From NCBI GenBank assembly GCA_017860295.1, contig JAFNAS010000013.1, forward strand, positions 23,539-87,538: DNA of 64,000 nucleotides, given 5' to 3'. The DNA comes from Bacteroidota bacterium. GTDB lineage: Bacteria > Bacteroidota > Bacteroidia > Bacteroidales > Paludibacteraceae. Shown here piece after piece: positions 61,936 through 64,000 of the stretch (positions within the stretch are counted from its first letter, which is position 1; the number at the start of each line of letters is the position of its first letter). The position numbers and the translations under genes were made by a program. The notes under the pieces are model-generated. The model was not told the DNA's origin. It ran no database searches and saw nothing but the letters and a program-made list of their open reading frames with translations.

Positions 61936-62631
61936 TCAGCTGTTGACTACTCTTACAAATTCTGTTATTAATTTATTCGGTTTATCAAAACTTGAATCAA
62001 CCTGAGGCACAAAAACAGTTGCAATAAAAAACGGATGATTTTTCAATTCTAAAATCCGAATCGAATTGTTTTTATCAATCCCACTGATACTAAAATCACT
62101 TTGTTCAAAAACAGATTTATATGAATCGTTTAGTCCATAGCTACAAAAATAGTTTCCTTCAATTTCGTTAGTCTCATAAATTCTCCTTGACATTGTGTCT
62201 TCTAATAGTGTCACTTTATCTTTCGTTCCACGTAAAGAACAAGATAATTTACCAATGAATTGGTTTTCCATATCAGCGGAATATTCTGCATGTTGAGCAT
62301 TTTTATATCCCGACACATTACGTGCATACTCAATAATCGTATGTTGATAACCAGCGCATGTTCCTAAGTGAGGTATCTTTTTTTCTCGGGCGTATTTAAT
62401 TCCATTAATTGCCCCATCAAGGCTTTTAAAAGGGCTTCCCGGTGCGCTCCAAATTCCATCGAATTCCTGCAAGATAGTTTCATATTTGTCTGAATCCAAT
62501 TTTTCGGTCTCAATCCATTCAAAAGCAGTATCAACTCCTAATAGTTTGTTTGAATGTTCAATCGAATCTGCGATAGTCGATTGTGGTAGTGAATGATGAA
62601 AGTCACCAATTATTCCTATTCGTTTTGTCAT
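61936..62631 (-). CDS. Glutamine-amidotransferase-like (CTP synthase C-terminal-related) protein
   Basis: A 231-aa class I glutamine amidotransferase-fold protein. The nucleophile is C92 in HLGTCAGYQHTIIEYARN, with GIWSAPGSPFKSLDGAI as the oxyanion region. A catalytic His/Glu pair is probably at the ILELKNHPFFIATVFVPQ end (HP, replacing the usual HPE). It resembles the stand-alone CTP-synthase C-terminal-related proteins, whose reaction is not known. Confidence 0.8.
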   Translation of the reverse strand: MTKRIGIIGDFHHSLPQSTIADSIEHSNKLLGVDTAFEWIETEKLDSDKYETILQEFDGIWSAPGSPFKSLDGAINGIKYAREKKIPHLGTCAGYQHTIIEYARNVSGYKNAQHAEYSADMENQFIGKLSCSLRGTKDKVTLLEDTMSRRIYETNEIEGNYFCSYGLNDSYKSVFEQSDFSISGIDKNNSIRILELKNHPFFIATVFVPQVDSSFDKPNKLITEFVRVVNS

Positions 62632-62674
62632 GTTTTATTCTCAATTTATTTAATGTTACACTGTCGTCGGATTA

Positions 62675-63106
62675 CTAACTCTTCTTTATAGGCTCTCCCT
62701 TTGAACCCTTATTTTTCACTTTCGTACCGAACCAAAGTAAAATGATTATCACGAAGATTGCAACGGTATCTGTGATTAATAGTTTTGCCCAGTTACTGTC
62801 GTTTATAATAGTGAAGGTTGCAATAGTAATCCAACGCAAGGTTAAGATCCCGATTATCAACCACGCGGTAAACTTTACTTTTGATAAATCGTGGTAGAAT
62901 GCCATCCCCAGTAGAGCCATCCCCAGAATGAAATTTTCCACCCCTATTATATGCCACACATAAGTAAAGATTGTCTTTACACTGCTCTCCATTCCAATAG
63001 TATCCAGAACCGGCAGAACGGTTGTTGTGCCGTTCAGTGTATGGGTAACAGCAAATAATATAAATAGAAGTCCGACTATCAAATAAAAATAATTTTTTAC
63101 CATCAT
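62675..63106 (-). CDS. Four-helix membrane protein of unknown function
   Basis: A 143-aa protein with four predicted membrane segments (about 6-24, 45-67, 77-97, 105-126) and a basic C-terminal tail (KVKNKGSKGEPIKK). No family is recognised with certainty; it looks like small integral proteins of the DUF/LIC-type group. Forty-three bp upstream of the amidotransferase-like gene on the same strand. Confidence 0.65.
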   Translation of the reverse strand: MMVKNYFYLIVGLLFILFAVTHTLNGTTTVLPVLDTIGMESSVKTIFTYVWHIIGVENFILGMALLGMAFYHDLSKVKFTAWLIIGILTLRWITIATFTIINDSNWAKLLITDTVAIFVIIILLWFGTKVKNKGSKGEPIKKS

Positions 63107-63159
63107 CTTGTTTTTTAGAACGGAGAATTTCAGTAATACTCCGTTTACGTTTATTCATA

Positions 63160-63189
63160 GCATGGGTCATGAGACCCGCAATCGCGGAG
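63160..63189 (-). repeat. Family C palindrome, solitary copy
   Basis: GCATGGGTCatgaGACCCGCAATCGCGGAG, preceded by a diverged ATACTCCGTTTACGTTTATTCATA that matches the right half of the complete element. It lies just upstream of the membrane-protein gene. Confidence 0.7.
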
Positions 63190-63327
63190 CCTATAATCTA
63201 ACAAAATAGCCGAGACCTAAAGCACCTTTGTAGCCCATTCCCATAAAGCCACATAAACCACTATTTACGCCCCACCTGAAGCTGATTAAATTGAGGTGTC
63301 CTGTGATACCACGTATCCTCTGCTGGC

Positions 63328-63490
63328 CTCCGCTGGCGCGGGTCTCATGACCCGTGTCCATAGCAAATCCTTCAAAACAGCCTTTTTTTGTCCAATGTTT
63401 TCAAATTTGGCTTCCAGCAATATCAAGTCCGTTTACAGTTATTCTTTACTGCCATTAATAGCACGGGTCAGGAGACCCGCGCTAGCGGAG
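63328..63490. repeat. Family C complete element (163 bp, inverted ends)
   Basis: Left end CTCCGCTGGCGCGGGTCtcatGACCCGTG (63328-63356), right end GCACGGGTCaggaGACCCGCGCTAGCGGAG (63461-63490): the two ends are inverted and each is itself a hairpin. Between them are 104 bp without an ORF. A second copy starts at 63904. No gene is present in 63107-63493. Confidence 0.8.
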
Positions 63491-63493
63491 GAG

Positions 63494-63832
63494 TTAATCG
63501 TTGTTTTCTTGTCCATTCCAACGATATTGTTTCGCTCTTCCACCTGCTAAAGTCTCATAAGTTCTTTTGTCGTCATTTAGCATTCTTTTTAGCAACCAAC
63601 CAGCATCTTTCCCTGCTTGGTCAATATCTTCCGACTTTTCATATAAGGCATACATTGGTGTGCCTTCCCAACAGAAATTATCTCCACCTAACAAGTCTCG
63701 TGCGGCAAACCATTCGTCTTTTCTGTTTTTGCACCAACAATAAACGGCTCCTTGTAAGAAGTCTAAAATTCTCTGTCTTTGTTCTTCGGTAATACCGTGA
63801 ACTTCTCTGATTTCTGATTCTTCAACTAACAT
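63494..63832 (-). CDS. Conserved-looking hypothetical protein flanked by family C elements
   Basis: A 112-aa protein from MLVEESEIREVHGITEEQRQ. The middle is rich in Trp and Cys (AVYCWCKNRKDEWFAARDLLGG and FCWEGTPMYALYEK). The frame ends in the family C element, which begins four bases after the stop. No named family is recognised. It sits alone between two copies of the same 163-bp element, as a cassette would. Confidence 0.6.
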   Translation of the reverse strand: MLVEESEIREVHGITEEQRQRILDFLQGAVYCWCKNRKDEWFAARDLLGGDNFCWEGTPMYALYEKSEDIDQAGKDAGWLLKRMLNDDKRTYETLAGGRAKQYRWNGQENND

Positions 63833-63903
63833 TATCTTTATTTTAATTATTTGCAATCTGATTTTGACTGGTTTATTTACACTTTCAAAATATGGATAAC
63901 ACT

Positions 63904-64000
63904 GCTGGCGCGGGTCTCCTGACCCGTGTCCATAGCAAATCCTTCAAAACAGCCTTTTTTTGTCCAATGTTTTCAAATCTGGCTTTCAGCAATATCAAGT
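63904..64000. repeat. Family C element, second copy, cut by window end
   Basis: GCTGGCGCGGGTCtcctGACCCGTG followed by 72 bases that equal 63357-63428 except for two differences. The rest lies beyond the window. Confidence 0.8.

Overview
This is a stretch of a Bacteroidales-type chromosome (phylum Bacteroidota). The evidence is a type IX secretion plug protein, promoters of the TTTG-N20-TAnnTTTG class, few Shine-Dalgarno sites, Bacteroides-like fucose and hexuronate genes, and REP-type repeats with tyrosine transposases. The anaerobe-type nitrogenase cluster points to a fermentative, nitrogen-fixing member such as a Paludibacter or Dysgonomonadaceae relative. The species is an inference, not shown.

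Layout. 1-13.0 kb, + strand: nif cluster, nifH (3' part), nifI1, nifI2, nifD, nifK, nifE, nifN, a 49-aa ORF, nifB fused to a NifX-like domain, a thioredoxin-like [2Fe-2S] ferredoxin, nifV, a NifA-type activator and a GNAT gene. NifDK is the enzyme and NifH its reductase. NifB, NifEN and NifV make FeMo-cofactor. NifI1/I2 are PII-like proteins that switch the enzyme off after translation. 13.1-17.2 kb, - strand: housekeeping genes including tatC and a T9SS plug protein. 17.4-24.4 kb: hexuronate catabolism (exuT, eda, kdgK, uxaC), a GntR regulator and divergent rhaD. 24.5-35.2 kb: ordinary genes (lpdA, site-2 protease, HAD, deacetylase, MATE, SPOR lipoprotein, arginine decarboxylase, fabD).

35.5-43.6 kb is an accessory island. 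It holds a 12 x 21-bp tandem repeat, two REP-associated tyrosine transposase genes (one with two nonsense codons) each bracketed by inverted palindromes, a lipase-like toxin candidate with an overlapping lipoprotein, a toxin-tail remnant with an immunity-like gene, and a lone 659-aa protein ending in a HEPN-type RNase motif (candidate defence gene). 43.7-52.5 kb is mostly ordinary: an SDR protein, HxlR/radical SAM, a fucose operon (fucR, mutarotase, fucP, fucI) and a TetR gene.

52.7-64 kb: every recognised gene lies on the - strand. They are short stand-alone functions (MarR, SRPBCC, ABM-domain, AraC-cupin-PhzF, methyltransferase, FAD oxidoreductase, HAD, glutamine-amidotransferase-like, small proteins) separated by at least four families of intergenic repeats. 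One separator has the layout of an attC site, so the region resembles a gene-cassette array. No integrase gene is present in the window. No rRNA, tRNA or CRISPR array was recognised.
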